Assembly: GCA_949825045.1 (NCBI GenBank)
Contig: OX463807.1
Location: 13,107,501-13,171,500 of the forward strand
Length of the DNA: 64,000 nucleotides
From: Argyresthia goedartella
Taxonomy: Eukaryota; Arthropoda; Insecta; Lepidoptera; Argyresthiidae
Reading direction: 5' to 3'
Positions 40,446 to 52,270 of this stretch are shown here, piece after piece. The notes under the pieces are model-generated. The model ran no database searches. It was not told where the DNA came from and saw nothing but the letters and a program-made list of their open reading frames with translations. Both the position numbers and the translations under genes were made by a program. Position 1 is the stretch's first letter. Every line of letters starts with the position of its first letter.

Positions 40446-40700
40446 AGAGCTCCGTGATCTAGTGAGTTTAACGCTTGCTTCTCAAGCTGGAGTTGAAGGT
40501 TCGAATCTCGGTGCTGACCATGTAATTCGAACCTGCACCTTTAACTAATTTTATTTTACCAGTACCAATGAGATAACTAATTTATCTTAAGTTTTCAAAA
40601 AGGACTTTGTTGACTTTGTGGACTTGTTACGGTGATGGAAAACATCCTGAGGAAACCTTCATTACTCTATAGTGCGGCGATAGCGGCCCTGTCACGCAAA
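40446..40700 (+). repeat. tRNA-derived SINE
   Basis: A tRNA-like head from 40449 with a box-A-like tgatctagtgag and box B GGTTCGAATCT at 40498-40508 (internal RNA polymerase III promoter). Then comes a body containing gatggaaaacatcctgagga, a module common in lepidopteran SINEs. Same head as the SINE at 17925-18180. The 3' limit is uncertain. Confidence 0.65.
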
Positions 40701-41239
40701 ATGAGTATTGAATAACTGGCTGAAAGTGGGCACAATTGTGACTCTGCCATCACATATGGGGAAAGGCGTGTCGCTATGTATAAAACATGTAACTTTCTCA
40801 ATATTTTCCTGTAATATTTAAGTGAAGATCTAAATAGTATATTTTCGTAATAGAATTGTATTTTTTATAATTATTTTGTTTGTCTTTTTATTAAATATTT
40901 TTGACAAAGTATTTCTACATTACAATACACACATTGATGTCTTGAGTATCAAACAGAGTCAATTTTAAAATTCTCTATACAAGCTATCTTAACAGATAAA
41001 TAAAGATACTGTACAAATGACATAACATGGCATTGTCGAGTCATCGTTACGTTATGTTCTGGGTAAATGCCACAAAAAAGGTGTAATATTTAAAGCTCAA
41101 AAGAAATGTGAACGTGCTATATGTAAACTGATTAGTACAGATAGCTGCGAAGGGCAATTTAATTAATCTTGAGATATTAATAGTCCCATCATTGTAAATA
41201 TTTGAAACAGCAATGTGTGTAAAGTGCAATATCCATCTC

Positions 41240-41430
41240 TTTAATTACATGAAGAGCAAACGCAACCAGGACAAGGAGAGCGCTGTCCCACTAAAACAAC
41301 ATATTGCGATAAAAGTATATTCAGCATGACCACCAGAATATCCAACAAACTACCGGAGACATTAAGAGCAAATAACAATATATAATCTTAAAAAAATACT
41401 TATTCTAAAGGCATACTATTCCATCAGTTT
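41240..41430 (+). pseudogene. LINE C-terminal tail fragment
   Basis: With small shifts it reads NQDK-SAVPL...YSTKSIFSMTTRISNKLPETLRANNNI...KKILILKAYYS, the pattern of jockey/CR1 ORF2 ends (YSIF-S---YN-LP--IR-----FKK-L---L). Too short for family assignment. Confidence 0.4.
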
Positions 41431-44349
41431 TTCTTTTCGATATTGTATAAAACTTGATATGTCATTTTGAGGACTATAATTATTGTTCATTATTTTTATG
41501 TATGCGTGCGTTTCTAATACTCTACTACTAGTATGTACTGTGACGAAACAAACATTTGGTTTATTTCTCAGTAGGTAGAAATATATTTGTTTAAACATCT
41601 CCAAAATTCGGATAAACTTAGAGCTATAAAATAAATTATGAATCATAAATTTAAAATGAACATGGTTTAACTTCACCGTTGCTTTCAGTGGATATCGAAT
41701 TATGACCATTTTACACATTTTTGATGTTGTTTTGAAATGTCGCATTTACCATGGCTCATTCAATCGAAACTCATACGTAAGGATGTTTAGTTACGATATA
41801 GTTTGGTAGGTCAAACAGATACGTAGTTAGTTCAATGATGGAAATACAGATAGCGGTCGATCGCCTTTAAATTCCAGATGGTTTAACTCAAAGTAGAACT
41901 TTACTCACTATAATTGCAATAAGTTGTTTTATGTAGAAAACAAAAGAGTATTATTTTATTTAGATTATTTTATGATGTTATAAAGTCTATTTCTAGTTGA
42001 ACTGTGTGATCTAAAATATAAAGTGTGTATACGGTGTAGAATAGTAACCAATAAGAGCACTGAGTTTCGAAAGGAAATGAAACTTACCAATCAGAATGAC
42101 TCATATAAAAGTGATGGGTCGAGATGGAAGGGCTCTTTTTGGTTGTTGGTCGTCGAGTGGAGTGTGAGTTGGAACTCAAATTATATTTTCAGGGGTGTGT
42201 TAATTGTTCTTTTGTGTTAGATATTTTCTGATAGTAGCTTCCCTGAGTTGGATGGTCTCGATGTTGCCCCTGTTGTAAGCGGGGAAATAAGGACTTGAGT
42301 GTGGCGAAGCTGCGTGTTGTTGCCTGCTGTAACCTCCGATATCCCAAGAATAGATGGAGATGGACCTGAGCGACCTGGGTCCTGGACTTCCGGCTGCCGA
42401 GGCGATCGTGCGCGGGTCATCGACGAGAAAGATTATTTATAGTTCTAAGGCTTGTAATTTTGGGTTTTGTTTTGCGTTCGTGCCGCGGGTTTTGTTTTGC
42501 GGTATTCAAATTCGTCAATTTGATGAGTTTTCAATTAATTCGTCCTCGTGATTTACTTTAAATGCATTTTACGCAGACTTTTAAATTACCAGGCTTTCTT
42601 TTCTGATCTTATTCTTGTTTGTCTTTTGGCTAAATGATTGTATTGCGTAGTTGAGGTTGTGTAGGTAGGGACTAAACACAATTATTTGGGTTTATGTAAC
42701 AAAACAAGTATCTGAAATTCGTATAACTACAAATAATTAAGTTATTTCCTTCTCACTCTTGAAATACCTAAATACTTATAAAACTATCTAACAAACTAAA
42801 TATCTTTTGATTGTGGCTGTTTTGATCTTTCTTTTCTTGACCATCTATCATGTTGGTTGACCTACCTAACTTTACATTAAATGACAAAAATATTCTAATT
42901 CCATATAGCATGTAGATTGACTTGGTTACTTGGTCATTCACAAAACACACACATCCAAATTTACTCTACAAGAAGCTGACATTACTATAAGAACACTCTA
43001 CTAGATTCTACACGGCCTAAGGTTTATTAGCAGTCATTCTCCCCTTCTGAAACGCCTCCGATTTAGAAGTTCGATCATTCTTACTGCATTGGAATTCGAA
43101 CGAACTTGTGCTTTCCATTTTCCAAAGGCTGTCACTGCTTTGAGTACTATCTGGTTCATACCTTTGTCGTAAGCACATAGTGCCTAGACTTCTTCTTACT
43201 CATGGACTAGAGAACTACTCGCATACCCCGATTAAAAGATGGATATGTACAATTCGGATTGATTTGACATTATAGTACAGACCCTGGTCGCATCATTCAT
43301 GGACGCTCATCGCCCCTGTTTAGAGTGAAGTTTACTTCGCTGTAGAATGCCTGTGGATGGCCTGAAATCCGTAAGAATCAAACCTACACACACGCTACAT
43401 TATCAATCTAGTGACCTAAGTAGCTGAATTTACATGTCTTAAAACTAATTTATATATAAAATATCTGGATGAACACCCACATGGTTACGGAATAAAACTT
43501 AAGAGACGTGTCTCTCAAGATAACCTTAATTTCGAGTATGTGCAAATAAAAATATCCCGTAACCGATCAACAAACATGTTGGACTGATGGATGAGAGAAA
43601 TCACAATATCAAATAATATAAAAATATATCCATAATAGTCTTTATATAGTTGATTGGCAGGGAAACTAACTCTAGAGGGATTTGAGTAGATTCAGACGGT
43701 CTCTAGGTGCTGGTGTATTCAGTTGGCTAATTCCAGGTCTTCAGCAGTCTTAAATATTGCAGTCACGTAGATTGTATATGGGAATGTGTGGGAGGAGGAT
43801 GGCCCCAAAACAGGTGAAAGATAACGCCAAAAGCGTACTAATGAACACATAGTTAACCCTATGTTTTCTTATAAATTGTGTTTACAATTTTGAGTGGTTG
43901 TAAGCATTTTTTTTATAAAATTTAAGCTTATTTTGCTTAGCTAAATCTAACTTCATCTATCTTGGGTCCGTAGAACTCGGTTGACCTCCACTGGTGTTGG
44001 GCGGGGTTGTGGGGCCTTCCCTAGGGCCCGTTTCCTTCTGGCCATGAGCTCTAGCACAAACCCTCCTTTATAAACACATGTAATCGAAATGTCTTTTTAA
44101 TGGGTTTTTACTTGGAATTTATTCTAATAAGCACGGACTCGATGCTTATCAATATTTTATGTCACTTATATTCATCACTGACTGAGGAACCTTTTGACGA
44201 TACTGTTTAACCAAAACACATAAAATACTATTGTTTCTGCTCTTAGGATATAGGCACAAAAATCAAGTACCTGCTTCTCAAACTTTGCCTTTGGCGGTCG
44301 GAAGACGCTGGAGTCTGGGATACTTTAATATAATAAAATTTGTATATAA
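41431..44349. other. Mostly unrecognised DNA
   Basis: No gene I can support. Points seen: a TATAAAA at 42104-42110 followed by a GT-rich, moderately GC stretch (42120-42430) that could be a promoter or solo LTR. There is a short frame MEMDLSDLGPGLPAAEAIVRGSSTR (42354-42440) with no known motif. On the minus strand, MARRKRALGKAPQPRPTPVEV (44048-43955) and ITLKAVTAFGKWKAQV-type text around 43150 may be retroelement scraps. None is strong enough to name. Confidence 0.35.
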
Positions 44350-44570
44350 TAAAATAAAATAAAAAATCATTGCTCTGCACTTGTTTAGCTTGTTCAGTAG
44401 TACCAATTTCACAGACAAACTAGATGCGGTATGCAGGCGGGCGTCGGCGTTCGAAATTTGAATTTTCATAATATGTCGAAATATTGATATATTATGGTCA
44501 TAATATATCAGTATTAAGATAAGAAATGAGTTTTTACCAATTAGTATATCATTACACCAGAATAGTTAAT
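44350..44570 (+). repeat. Repeat family X, copy C
   Basis: tgctctgcacttgtttagct, tgttcagtagtaccaatttc, gcgggcgtcggcg, then the palindrome 44485-44510 (arms tgatatattatg around gt). It keeps the uninterrupted AGCT site used by the LTR element in copy A. The left modules of X are absent. Confidence 0.65.
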
Positions 44571-44579
44571 TCAATAGAC

Positions 44580-45095
44580 CCAGAACCTGCTTCAGCCTTC
44601 TGTTGCCCTGATGATATTCCACCAATCACAGGCTAGGAAGTTCACTATGCCTTGCGCACAATGAAGCTTAACAAAAGCCAAGGCCACGATGGCATATCAA
44701 CAGCAGTGCTGAAATTAGGTCAACCCATTTTACTCCCTCATATCACGAATTTTTTCAATGCATACCGGGCGATTTCCAGGTAGCTTATGCCATTCTGAGA
44801 TTATACTTCTTTTCAAAAAGGGCGAGAGATCAGATGTCGGCAACTACCATCCTATCAGGGTTACATCACGCCTGTATAAGGTTTTTATTAAGCCGCATAT
44901 CTGGTCTACTCGACCAAGCTCAACCACCTGAGCAGGCTGGTTTTCGTCCCGGAATGTCAACCACAGACCATATACAAGCTTTAAACTAAATTGTAGAGAA
45001 GTACCAAGAATAAAGCCTCCCATTGTACGTAGCTTTCGTCGACTATTCTAAGGCATTTGACAGTATATCATTCCAATTAATATTTAGAGCCCTCC
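44580..45095 (+). pseudogene. RTE-type LINE reverse transcriptase, left piece
   Basis: Reads PPITG-EVHYALRTMKLNKSQGHDGISTAVLKLG, HITNFFNAY, FQKG...CRQLPSYQGYITPV, PEQAGFRPGMSTTDHIQAL and YVAFVDYSKAFDSISFQLIFRAL, the RT blocks 0-4 of an RTE-type enzyme with many shifts. It ends at about 45095 where a jockey-type LINE begins. The matching right piece starts at about 49385. Confidence 0.65.
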
Positions 45096-45772
45096 ATTAT
45101 CATCATCAATCATCGATCAACTTTCTTTTTGAACGACAATATAGCTTCAGACCAAAATCCAACACTGTTTCAGCGACCGTAGATTTAATCACACACATAA
45201 AAAACTATATTGATGAGAAAAAGATAGCTTTAGGAGTATTCATCGATTTAAAGAAAGCATTTGATACAATAAGTCATAATATACATTTGGATAAACTCAA
45301 AAATACAGGATTAAAACAATCGGCACTGCATATTTTTAAGACATACCTGGAAAATCGTCTTCAAAGGGTCAAGATTGGTGATTTTGAAAGTCTTTCACAA
45401 CATATTGAATGCAGCGTTCTTCAAGGTTCTATACTCGGTCCACTCTTATTCTCCGTTTATGTTAACAATATCTGCAAAATTAATCTACACGGTCATACTA
45501 TTTCCCTATATGCAGACGATACCTATCTATTTTACTTTGGATCATCTATTCACGACTTAATACAACAAGCACAGCAGGATCTTGATAAGTTTTTCGATTG
45601 GTTTCAGTATAATTTACTAACAATAAATGCTAACAAAACAAGCTACATGATATTTGCAGCAAAGAATAAACCAATTCCGAACCACGATCCACTTCTCATT
45701 ACCGGGGAGTCTATATGTATATCCAGCCACGAAAAATATCTGGGTCTTACCCTGGATCCACTGTTGACTTGA
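45096..45772 (+). pseudogene. Jockey-type reverse transcriptase fragment
   Basis: INFLFERQYSFRPKSNTVSATVDLITHI, ALGVFIDLKKAFDTISH, LENRLQRVKIG, VLQGSILGPLLFSVYVNNI, ISLYADDTYLFYFG, NLLTINANKTSYMIF, EKYLGLTLD: RT blocks with DLKKAF and YADD intact. The continuous open frame from 45023 is a fusion of this with the RTE text before it, created by the insertion and not a real gene. After 45772 a shift leads to KISSLTGMLR and QPQLEYLIEVWGS. Confidence 0.75.
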
Positions 45773-46033
45773 AAGTTACAAATTTAACGCATAATTTCTA
45801 AAATATCATCGCTTACTGGTATGTTACGATGAATTACTGGATGTCTACATAAAAAAGTTAAGTAAAATATCTACAACTAATTAATTCAACCGCAGCTTGA
45901 ATATCTTATAGAAGTTTGGGGAAGTATAATATAAGTAGAAAACAAATCGATAAAAGTACTATTTGGAATGGATTTTTTAACGTCAACAGTGAAAGTGTAT
46001 AAAGAAACTAAATAAATGAATATAAAACAACTT

Positions 46034-48861
46034 CCTCCTAAGGCCCCTCGAACAATATTTTGTACAAAATAATGTTTATCTGTCAGGCTCAACATTATCT
46101 TCAACCATGTAGTAGTAAAAGCCCACCGTGCAATATTTTGTACATATTATTTAATGAGGCGGCATATATTGTCAAATCTCCCGTGATGTGTTTAGATGCA
46201 CTGTGGTTGGATTATGGTCTTTATGGTTACAATGCTACCAACCTGAAAAATGTTGACCTGTCAAAATCATTCGAGGATATCGAGAAAATATGGCGCACCG
46301 CCGCGTGAAGTGTAAGTTAAATCCAGATTTATCTAGTGCATCAAGACCTTATTTAATTAAATTTTACTACCTTTACGCTGTTAGTGAACTAAATATCTTG
46401 AAGAAGTAATTATATGAATGATTTTTTGCATAAACAGGAGTATAAAATGGCGATATCTTATTTTGTGCATTTTTTTGCACAGTGGGTCTCAATTTAAAAT
46501 GGAGATTATTTTATTATGTACATTTTTTTGAACCTTGGATCTTAAGTGGATATTTTCAATGAAACTGTTTTAAGAATTTTTTGCGGTTTTGTTTACAGAT
46601 ATCAGTAACAATGAAAACGCTCTCATAGAGTGTCTTGATGAATCAGATTATGGAGGAGATGATTTTGAAGATAATGCTACAGATGATGAGTTTGTGCCTG
46701 CACATGAAGAAATATCTCGTGAGACCACGAGTTCCGAATCTTCATCAGAATCTGCAGATGAAACTTTGTCCTCACAACCTTGTACGCGTGGTCGTAGCAG
46801 GACACGTGGAAGTAGTGTGAGAGCTATTCGTGGAAGAGGTAGTCGGGGAGGAGGAAGTCAAAGAAGAGGAAGTGGACTTCGTTATTCAAACGTAGGAAAT
46901 TCTAATCATCTAAGTGTCCAACGCGAATGGCAAGTTAAAGATTTCAGCCCCTCTCACCCACAACTAAGCGAGCCATCCTACCTTCGAAGCGATTCAACTG
47001 ATTTCGATCATTCACAATATTTCCAAATATATATTAACAATGACCTGATTGACCTGATAGTCAAGAATACGAACCAAACCTCTGTATTCAGAACAGGTAA
47101 ATCAATACAACTTACCGAAAAAGAGTGTAAAATCTTCATTGCCATGACCATGATGATGTCCTGTATAAATTACCCATACATAAGAATGTACTGGGAACAA
47201 AAGTGGCGTATTCCATTAATTGCAGATGCTATGGCGCGTATGCGATTTTTCCAGCTGAGAACATCGCTGAAACTTGTGTTTGATCCTGATGTTACACAAG
47301 AAGAAAAAACTAAAGACAGGATATGGAAAGTAAGGCCTATCATTAAAAAAATTGAACAAGGTTGTCAGAAACAAGTTAAAAGTCAGCACATTTCAATTGA
47401 TGAAATGATTATTCCATTTTCGGGCAGCTGTGGCATTAAACAGTATTGCCCTAACAAACCCAACCCTGTAGGGTTAAAATCCTTCGTTCTTGCAAATCCA
47501 GATGGCAAAGTATGTGACTTCGTTGTATATGAAGGTGATACCACTTTTCCAGATGAAAAAAGTGCTGGATTCGGCCTTGGAGAAAGTGCTGTTTTAAAAT
47601 TAACACGATCATTAGTTCCTGGACACATACTTTATTTTGACCGATATTTTACATCGCTAAAATTAGCTCAAGAATTTATTAAACGGGGTTACAAATGCGC
47701 GGGCACTATACATGCAAAATAGGATTCCTCGTACATTGAAAGATAATTTGCCACAAGACTTGGAAATCAAAAGAACAGGAAGAGGATGCACTACTACCTT
47801 CGTGAACTCTGACGATACTGTCGCAGTTACAAAGGGGTATGACAATAAACCGGTGATATTAATGTCTACCATTTATGGCAGTGAGCCTCAAGATGACTGT
47901 CGCCGGTGGTGTAAGACACAGAAGCAGTACATAATCATAAAGAGACCTGCTATAGTCAAAATGTACAATAGCATAGCATGGGTGGGGGTAGATTTGGCCG
48001 ACCGTATGTTGGCAGTTTGTCCATCACGAGCTAGGACCAAGAAATGGACCATACGCTTCATTTCTCACATGATTGATATGGCTGCTTCCAATTCGTGGAT
48101 TGAATATCGTAATGCCCAATTAAAGAAGGGGATACAAATGAAAAGAATTCAATCATTACGTCAATGGAAAATGCAATTAGCTAAGAATATGATCGAAACA
48201 AACTTCTCTGAAGCAGAACAACAGCCACTAGAAGATGGCAACGACACCGATCAAGAAACACGAAAAAGAGGCTGACCAGCAACAGTCCCTCTTCCATCCA
48301 AAATTCGAAGACTGCATAAGGCATCGCATATGCCTATCTTTGTTGATGTGCCAAACAGATGCCGAGTACCAGGCTGCGATAAAAGAACAACAGCAAAATG
48401 TAGACAGTGCAAAATGGCCTTGTGCTTGACATCCGCCCGCAATTGTTACTCACAATTTCATGGGTGGGATGAGTGATTTGTTTTTCTTATTAAATATTTC
48501 ATTAAACTAGTTGTTATATTCTTTTGCCTTTCATTTTATTATTGTTTTACTTTCTATAAATATTTCATTGTTAGCTAGAACCATTGTTCAAAATTTTGTA
48601 CAAAAGATGAGCTAATAGAATTGTAACTCAGACCCAAAGTACATTTTTTTGTGCAAAAGATAGGTTAATCTTACCTACGCTAAAAGGTTCCATACATATT
48701 AAATGCATATGCTAAAATAGTAATTGAGATAAAAAGGTCCTAATTTTGACGTAATATGGTAATGTTGCTCTGGGTCTGACAGCAAATATTTATTATGTGC
48801 AAAAAATTGCACAGTGGTTCTAAGTTCCTGAGAGATTTTAGGAACCCTGGGCCTTAGGAGG
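46034..48861 (+). mobile_element. piggyBac-type transposon, copy 2 (inactive)
   Basis: cctcctaaggccc at 46034-46046 and its exact inverse gggccttaggagg at 48849-48861 bound a 2.83-kb block holding one piggyBac transposase. I do not see TTAA at the ends; CTAA/TTAG inside the repeats may be its decayed form, or the true ends lie a few bases away. Subterminal motifs ttttgtacaaaa and tgcaaaaaattgcac recur on both sides. Confidence 0.7.
46589..48482 (+). pseudogene. piggyBac transposase, copy 2, one frameshift and one stop
   Basis: Acidic N-terminus (LDESDYGGDDFEDNATDDEF), then an RG-rich stretch (RGRGSRGGGSQRRGSG), then the DDE_Tnp_1_7 core. Catalytic Asp candidates in ISIDEMIIPFSG and LYFDRYFTS (46589-47722) and GVDLADRMLAVC (47712-48275). 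A single inserted base near 47711 shifts the frame at GTI/MQNR. A TGA at 48273-48275 cuts the Cys-rich end, which continues in the same frame as CRVPGCDKRTTAKCRQCKMALC. The first residues may need an upstream start. Unlike the piggyBac at 32298 it belongs to a different family branch (GRGR linker, RCRVPGC-type end). Confidence 0.85.
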
Positions 48862-49384
48862 CTGTACATACAAAACATGTATCCTGGTTTATAAAATTTT
48901 AAATAACTTAACTCACTCAGAAGTAACCTTCACAAAGAAAAATATCACGCACAACCTTAGAGGTGGCTATAAGATACAATTAATAGCACCGAGAACAAAC
49001 TACGGCCAAACTAGAATATTGTTTGAGGGAGCGCATATGTTTAACAAACTACCGCAAAACATCACAAATGCAGAATCACTTCCTGGATTTAAATCACTTT
49101 TAAAAAAGCATATTTTCTCTAGTATAGTCGATTTTGTTTAAAAGTCATAGTAACGTAAAAAAGAAAGAAATAATAATATAATAATAGCTCGCATATGTTT
49201 AGTGTGTTATATATATATTTACTAACATTATTTTAATGTATAGATTAATGTTTCTCTATAAGTGAACTACATTATTGTTCTTTTGAGAAATAATATTCCA
49301 AAACCTAAAAAAAAAACAACCTTATCAGAGAAATATATATTAGCAGTACCGCATTCATTAAACTTCAAACTCCAGGTCCCTTAT

Positions 49385-50275
49385 TCCCGATGGAAAGAGG
49401 CGTCAAGCAGGGCGATCCTCTCTCCCCTAAACTTTTCATCAGCGTGTTGGAAGAAGTTTTTAAGAAACTAGAGCCAGATTAGGAGAGCGTGGGTATAGAC
49501 GTCGGTGACGAGAAGCTCACGATCCTTCGCTTCGCCGACGATATAGTTCTGTTCTCTATCTATGCTGCAACAACTCAGCTATGCAAGCCTCGAGGTTGGA
49601 CTTAGCATGAATATGTCGAAGACCAAGGTCATGTGTAACAGCAAGGAGCGTACGGTAGACGTGGATGGGGTCAGAATTGCATATGTCCAGGAATATATCT
49701 ATCTGGGCCAAATAGTCTCTTTCCAGGCTCGACAGGACAAGGAATTCGAAAGACGTGTTGAAAGTGCCTGGAAGAGCATTTTGGTCTATGAAAGAGCTCA
49801 TGAAGGGAGAATTTCCGTTGTCCCTCAAACGCAAGCTCATGGACATGTGCATTCTCTCCGTTCTTACCTACCGACCCCAAACCTGGTCTTTGACTGACGC
49901 ACAAAGGTTCAAACCCGGGGTTTGCCATGAAATATAGAGCGCAGCATCCTCGGAGTCCGGCTCTTAGACAGAGTCCGGAATACGGAGTTGCGCTCAAAAA
50001 CCTAAATAATAGATGTAGCTCAGAATGCGGCCCAAATGAAATGGGATTGGGCCAGCCACGTTGCTCGAATGCACCCGGATTGATGGGCCAAAAGAGCCAC
50101 GCAATAGGTTCCCGGTGCAAAAAGAAAGCGTGACTGACCCGGGAAAAGATGGAGTGACGAATTGGGTCTCTGGGAAAAAACAGCTGGGAGACCGCTCAAA
50201 ACCGCCAGGAGTGGAAGAAGGGGAGAGAGGTCTCGTAACAATAAAGAATATTATTACGCTGGTCATAACGTGCGG
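49385..50275 (+). pseudogene. RTE-type LINE, right piece (RT palm to C-terminus)
   Basis: Reads MERGVKQGDPLSPKLFISVLEEVFKKLEPD, VGDEKLTILRFADDIVLFS (FADD palm motif), DGVRIAYVQEYIYLGQIVSFQ, RRVESAWKSI, KWDWASHVARMHPD-WAKRATQ and GKRWSDELG, typical of RTE elements and their C-terminus. Several shifts and stops. It continues the RTE piece ending at 45095, with perhaps 50 residues missing at the join. Confidence 0.7.
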
Positions 50276-50405
50276 TTTTTGAATGCAGGTTAGGTTATAA
50301 CTTAGTTTTTAATAGGATTTTGGTGTGGTCGTTGTCCAGAGTATGTAGCCCCTTTTTAATCGCTAGTTTGCATTGGAACTGGTTCAGACGATAAATATTG
50401 TTCCA

Positions 50406-52265
50406 TTAATTGTCCATATTATAAATTTGGGGGCTGGCAACAAGGTAATGCCTTGCCGCTAATGCTGTCTTGTGTCGGATAGTTTGGCTAACCCGATCGG
50501 AACGATGTATAGTGGAGGTATGGTCCAGATTAACCTGCACTATGTAATGTTGTCGCACGGTTAGGACATTGTTGTCCTTGTAAAGTTGAGTGGTAGGAAA
50601 GCGGTGCGGTTTGTGGGACATAACTTTTAGGAAGGCGCGTTATGCGCATTCTACACGTAGTCGGGAAGTGCTGCATGCGCCTCCCCATATCGTGATACAG
50701 TAGGTGATGAGCGATTGGGCAAGCACGGAAAAGAGCGTGCTTAGAGTTTCCATAGAAGCTGAAAGCCTAAGCTTTTTAAAAACAAACAGCAATTTCCGTA
50801 TACGCGCTGCTAGTGGTTGAGATCGGATTTCCAACTCATTGTGCTGTCAATGGTTACTTCTAGATATTTAACACTGGAAGTTCTAGTGAGAGCCACACAG
50901 GAGCAAGCAGTCCATGTCCATATCCATAATTGCCATGAATGGCATGTGATGTGGAATGATGAAATGTGAGGTCGTGAGATTGTTTTAGGACTGAATGTGA
51001 TAAATTGGGATTTGTTCACGTAAAGTGTGAGCAGTTTGGAGGTAAACCAGTCCATAATAATACTAAGGGCACTTTCTGCGTAATTTTTGGTTGCCTTCCA
51101 GTTGTTTCCATCGATGATAAGGGCTAATCATCCTCGTCTGCGTAGGTACCTATTTTGCAATTGGGGAGGGAGGGCTGATACAAATTGTAAATAAATATGA
51201 GGAAAAGTGTTGGCCCCAAAACACTGCCCTGCGGCACATCAAAACTTAGGTTTTGATCCTCTTTAATGAAGTCGTCTATGATGACCAAGCCAAAAAAATA
51301 ATTTCACCTTATTATCAATATTGACAGGAAAAAAACCGAAATACAATTTTATTATTTTACTGGTAATTTATTACATATTCTCTCAAAAAATATCTTAGCA
51401 CACTACGAGATTTATTTTAATACATTCAAACTTTGCCCCAAAACTAGGACAAATTATCATCCCAAAAAATAAAAGCTCTAACGACGACTCCACTTTTAGC
51501 TTCTGTTTTTCGAAGTTTAGGTTAATAAGCCCTACCTATCCTATCACTGATGATGACACTCTGGGTACGATTTGTTAGGTAATCACGGAAGATATTGAGA
51601 CTCATGTCTCTAATACCCACAGAATCCATTTTGCGCAGGAGTATGGGAATAGAGACAGTTACAAATGCCTTTGAGAGGTCGAGACAGATTCCGATAGTCT
51701 TGTGCTTCAGATCGAGTTTTTAGATCATGTGATCGGTTAGCTCCATTACGGCATTCTCCGTTGAGATGTCACTCCGGAAGCCAAACTGGTTAGGTGATAT
51801 AATTTGATTTTTGTTGAGGTGGTTGACAAGTCTGGAGTTTAGTTCCTTCTCTATAACTTTGGAAAGCGTGGAGAGAACCGCTATAGGTCTGTAGTTGTTT
51901 ACATAACCCTTGTCCCCAGGTTCGTAGCTCGGGTGTACTAGGACCTTTTTTTACTTGGGGGGAAGTACCAGAACGCAAGCTAAGATTACAGACATGCATG
52001 ATTGGGGTATAAGGAGTCTCTTGGAGAGTTTCAAAAGTGGTAATGCCATCCCACCCAGAAGCGCTGTTGTTTCTCAGGCCTGGGATAATTTTCTCTATTT
52101 CATTTTAGTCTGCCTCGAACATGGCCATGGAACCTCGAATATTCGGATATAGATGTGGTTTCTGAGTAGAGTCACGGGAGACAAGACTTTTTTCTGCCAA
52201 AGTCTTTCCGATATTTGCAAAAAAATGTTCACTTTTTTAACTGAGGCGAGTGGGCTGCTTGTAGT
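50406..52265 (-). pseudogene. Family Y reverse transcriptase and C-terminus
   Basis: From 52265: SPLASVKKVNIFLQISERLWQKK, NLSLRSGT (51999), NYRPIAVL..., QFGFRSDISTENAVMELTDHMI, LNIFRDYLTNRTQSVIISD (51590), then after the non-coding stretch DDFIKEDQNLSFDVPQGSVLGPTLFLIF, GTYADEDD (51140), DWFTSKLLTLYVNKSQF (51055), SVKYLEVTIDSTMSWKS (50870), AARIRKLLFVFKKLRLSASMETLSTLFSVLAQSLITYCITIWGGA (50834-50700). Multiple stops. Confidence 0.7.
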
Positions 52266-52270
52266 TAATA

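Larger units (their letters stand above)
45096..49145 (+). mobile_element. Jockey/CR1-type LINE, split by a piggyBac
   Basis: Left piece 45096-46033 gives RT and thumb, right piece 48862-49145 gives the ORF2 end (CILVYKILNNLTHSEVTF, NLRGGYKIQL, GQTRILFEGAHMFNKLP, SLPGFKSLLKKHIF). Between them lies the piggyBac at 46034-48861. The last coding text before it (FGMDFLTSTVKVYKETK-MNIKQLP) and the first after it (CTYKTCILVYKIL) are adjacent in such LINEs. 5'-truncated within the RT. Confidence 0.7.

Noticed and set aside
40498..40508. A true tRNA gene
   Set aside because: The box B is good but the flanking stems do not pair into a cloverleaf and SINE body sequence follows; a tRNA-derived SINE explains it better.
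46589..47722. A domesticated piggyBac host gene
   Set aside because: The frameshift at 47711, the stop at 48273 and the surrounding inverted ends fit a decaying transposon copy.
49556..50282. Many overlapping frames on both strands
   Set aside because: They are frame fragments and antisense shadows of the decayed RTE C-terminal region.
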